DNA of 7,019 nt. Origin: an uncultured Pseudomonadota bacterium (GTDB taxonomy: Bacteria; Pseudomonadota; Alphaproteobacteria; RF32; CAG-239). Positions 6,192 through 7,019 of the stretch are shown piece by piece (positions within the stretch are counted from its first letter, which is position 1; each line of letters starts with the position of its first letter). The position numbers and the translations under genes are program-made. Location of the stretch: NCBI GenBank assembly GCA_902796625.1, contig CADBPX010000120.1, forward strand, positions 1-7,019, written 5' to 3'. The notes beneath the pieces are model-generated. The model was not told the DNA's origin and did not search any database. It saw nothing but the letters and a program-made list of their open reading frames with translations.

Positions 6192-7019
6192 GTGAAAATT
6201 CTTGTCGGAATGAGCGGTGGCGTTGACTCATCGGTTGTGGCCTGTGTCTTGAAGAAGCAAGGCCATGAGGTTATTGGTGTAACCATGTCAATTTGGGATA
6301 AAAGCACCGTGTTTTCCGGTAATCCTCATAACGACTCTTGTTTTTCTCCACATGAGGAGCAAGATATTGACACAGCTAAATCGCTATGCCAACAAATCGG
6401 GATTCCTTATTATGTTCTGGATTGTTCCGAACGTTATAAAAAAATGGTTTTAGAAAACTTTAAGACCGAATATAAATCCGGCAGAACCCCCAACCCTTGC
6501 GTTATGTGCAATTCATACATCAAATTTAATGCTTTGCCGGAAGAAGCACGTGCTCAGGGTATCGATTTTGACAAATTTGCAACAGGACATTACGCACAAA
6601 TTATACATAACAATGCGACAATGCGTTATGAAATTCATCGTGGGGTTGATATTTATAAAGACCAATCTTATTTTCTTTATCGTCTAACTCAGCAGCAACT
6701 GAGCCAAGTGTTAATGCCTCTCGGCGGCCTAACCAAAAAAGAGGTGCGAAAGCTAGCGGAAGAATATAAATTAGCCGTATCGCAAAAACCGGATAGTCAG
6801 GATTTTTATTCCGGCGATATCAATGATATATTACAAAATGAACCGCAAATAGGAAATTTTGTAAATCAAGACGGCAAAATCCTCGGTCAACATAACGGCT
6901 ATTGGAATTATACAATCGGTCAGCGCCGCGGCATGGGCATAGCGGCAGAAAGACCTTTATATGTCTTAGCCATCAACAAGGATACCAATGAAGTAATTGT
7001 CGGTTTTGAAGAGGAATGC
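6192..7019 (+). CDS. mnmA: tRNA-specific 2-thiouridylase MnmA, 3'-truncated by window edge
   Basis: The GTG at 6192 opens a frame that stays open to the last base (276 residues); the C-terminal beta-barrel end lies outside. GGAG at 6179-6182 with 9-nt spacing supports this start, and the protein begins M-K-I-L-V-G-M-S-G-G-V-D-S-S, as MnmA proteins do. MnmA adenylates U34 of Lys, Glu and Gln tRNAs and replaces the C2 oxygen with sulfur delivered by a persulfide relay. Visible motifs are the PP-loop S-G-G-V-D-S (8-13), G-R-T-P-N-P-C-V-M-C-N (97-107), A-T-G-H-Y-A (130-135), K-D-Q-S-Y-F-L (156-162), D-S-Q-D (201-204) and the I-G-Q-R-R-G-M-G-I segment (242-250). C106 aligns with E. coli C102, and C103 replaces its Asp99. 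The later catalytic cysteine, normally just after S-Q-D (S-Q-D-I-C-F), is absent: the sequence reads S-Q-D-F-Y-S. An extra cysteine, C50, lies in D-S-C-F-S-P. Confidence 0.93.
   Translation, partial: MKILVGMSGGVDSSVVACVLKKQGHEVIGVTMSIWDKSTVFSGNPHNDSCFSPHEEQDIDTAKSLCQQIGIPYYVLDCSERYKKMVLENFKTEYKSGRTPNPCVMCNSYIKFNALPEEARAQGIDFDKFATGHYAQIIHNNATMRYEIHRGVDIYKDQSYFLYRLTQQQLSQVLMPLGGLTKKEVRKLAEEYKLAVSQKPDSQDFYSGDINDILQNEPQIGNFVNQDGKILGQHNGYWNYTIGQRRGMGIAAERPLYVLAINKDTNEVIVGFEEEC

Noticed and set aside
1..7019. Mobile element, CRISPR array, tRNA or a defence cassette
   Set aside because: I found no transposase or integrase motif, no spaced long repeats, no cloverleaf with a CCA end, and no defence-gene signature. 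All six genes are of recognisable chromosomal families.

Overview
The window is an AT-rich stretch of bacterial chromosome carrying six protein genes, two of them cut by the window edges. It shows no tRNA or rRNA gene, no CRISPR array and no insertion sequence. The single-stranded DNA-binding protein has an alphaproteobacterial look, and an outer-membrane FadL channel shows a Gram-negative envelope. My best guess is a low-GC, probably host-associated or uncultured alphaproteobacterium. That placement is inference from motif memory, not from a search.

Layout, left to right. (1) 2-925, + strand: the C-terminal part of an M16 (insulinase-like) peptidase. (2) 926-993: a short gap with a near-consensus sigma70-type promoter whose -10 box sits in the loop of a 13-bp inverted repeat. 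(3) 994-1824, + strand: a polytopic membrane protein of the putative heavy-metal/manganese exporter family (ArsP_2-like). (4) 1837-1871: a strong symmetrical hairpin that can terminate transcription from both sides. (5) 1885-3159, - strand: a FadL-type outer-membrane channel for long-chain fatty acids. (6) 3160-3411: a divergent control region with one promoter facing each way, three 9-bp tandem repeats and a small dyad between them. (7) 3412-5598, + strand: Aas, an acyltransferase fused to an acyl-ACP synthetase. (8) 5643-6125, + strand: ssb. (9) 6146-6173: a hairpin. (10) 6192-7019, + strand: mnmA, a tRNA 2-thiouridylase, cut off by the window end.

The clearest functional link is the divergent fadL/aas pair. 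FadL would bring exogenous fatty acids across the outer membrane, and Aas would activate them with ATP and acyl carrier protein and transfer them to lysophospholipid. The metal-exporter gene stands alone with its own promoter, and the dyad over that promoter looks like an operator. ssb and mnmA are housekeeping genes that may be co-transcribed.

I found no obviously new multi-gene system. The points most worth checking are the dyad on the exporter promoter, the repeat array between fadL and aas, and the unusual cysteine set of MnmA: a CxxC pair is present, but the usual later active-site cysteine is replaced by tyrosine.
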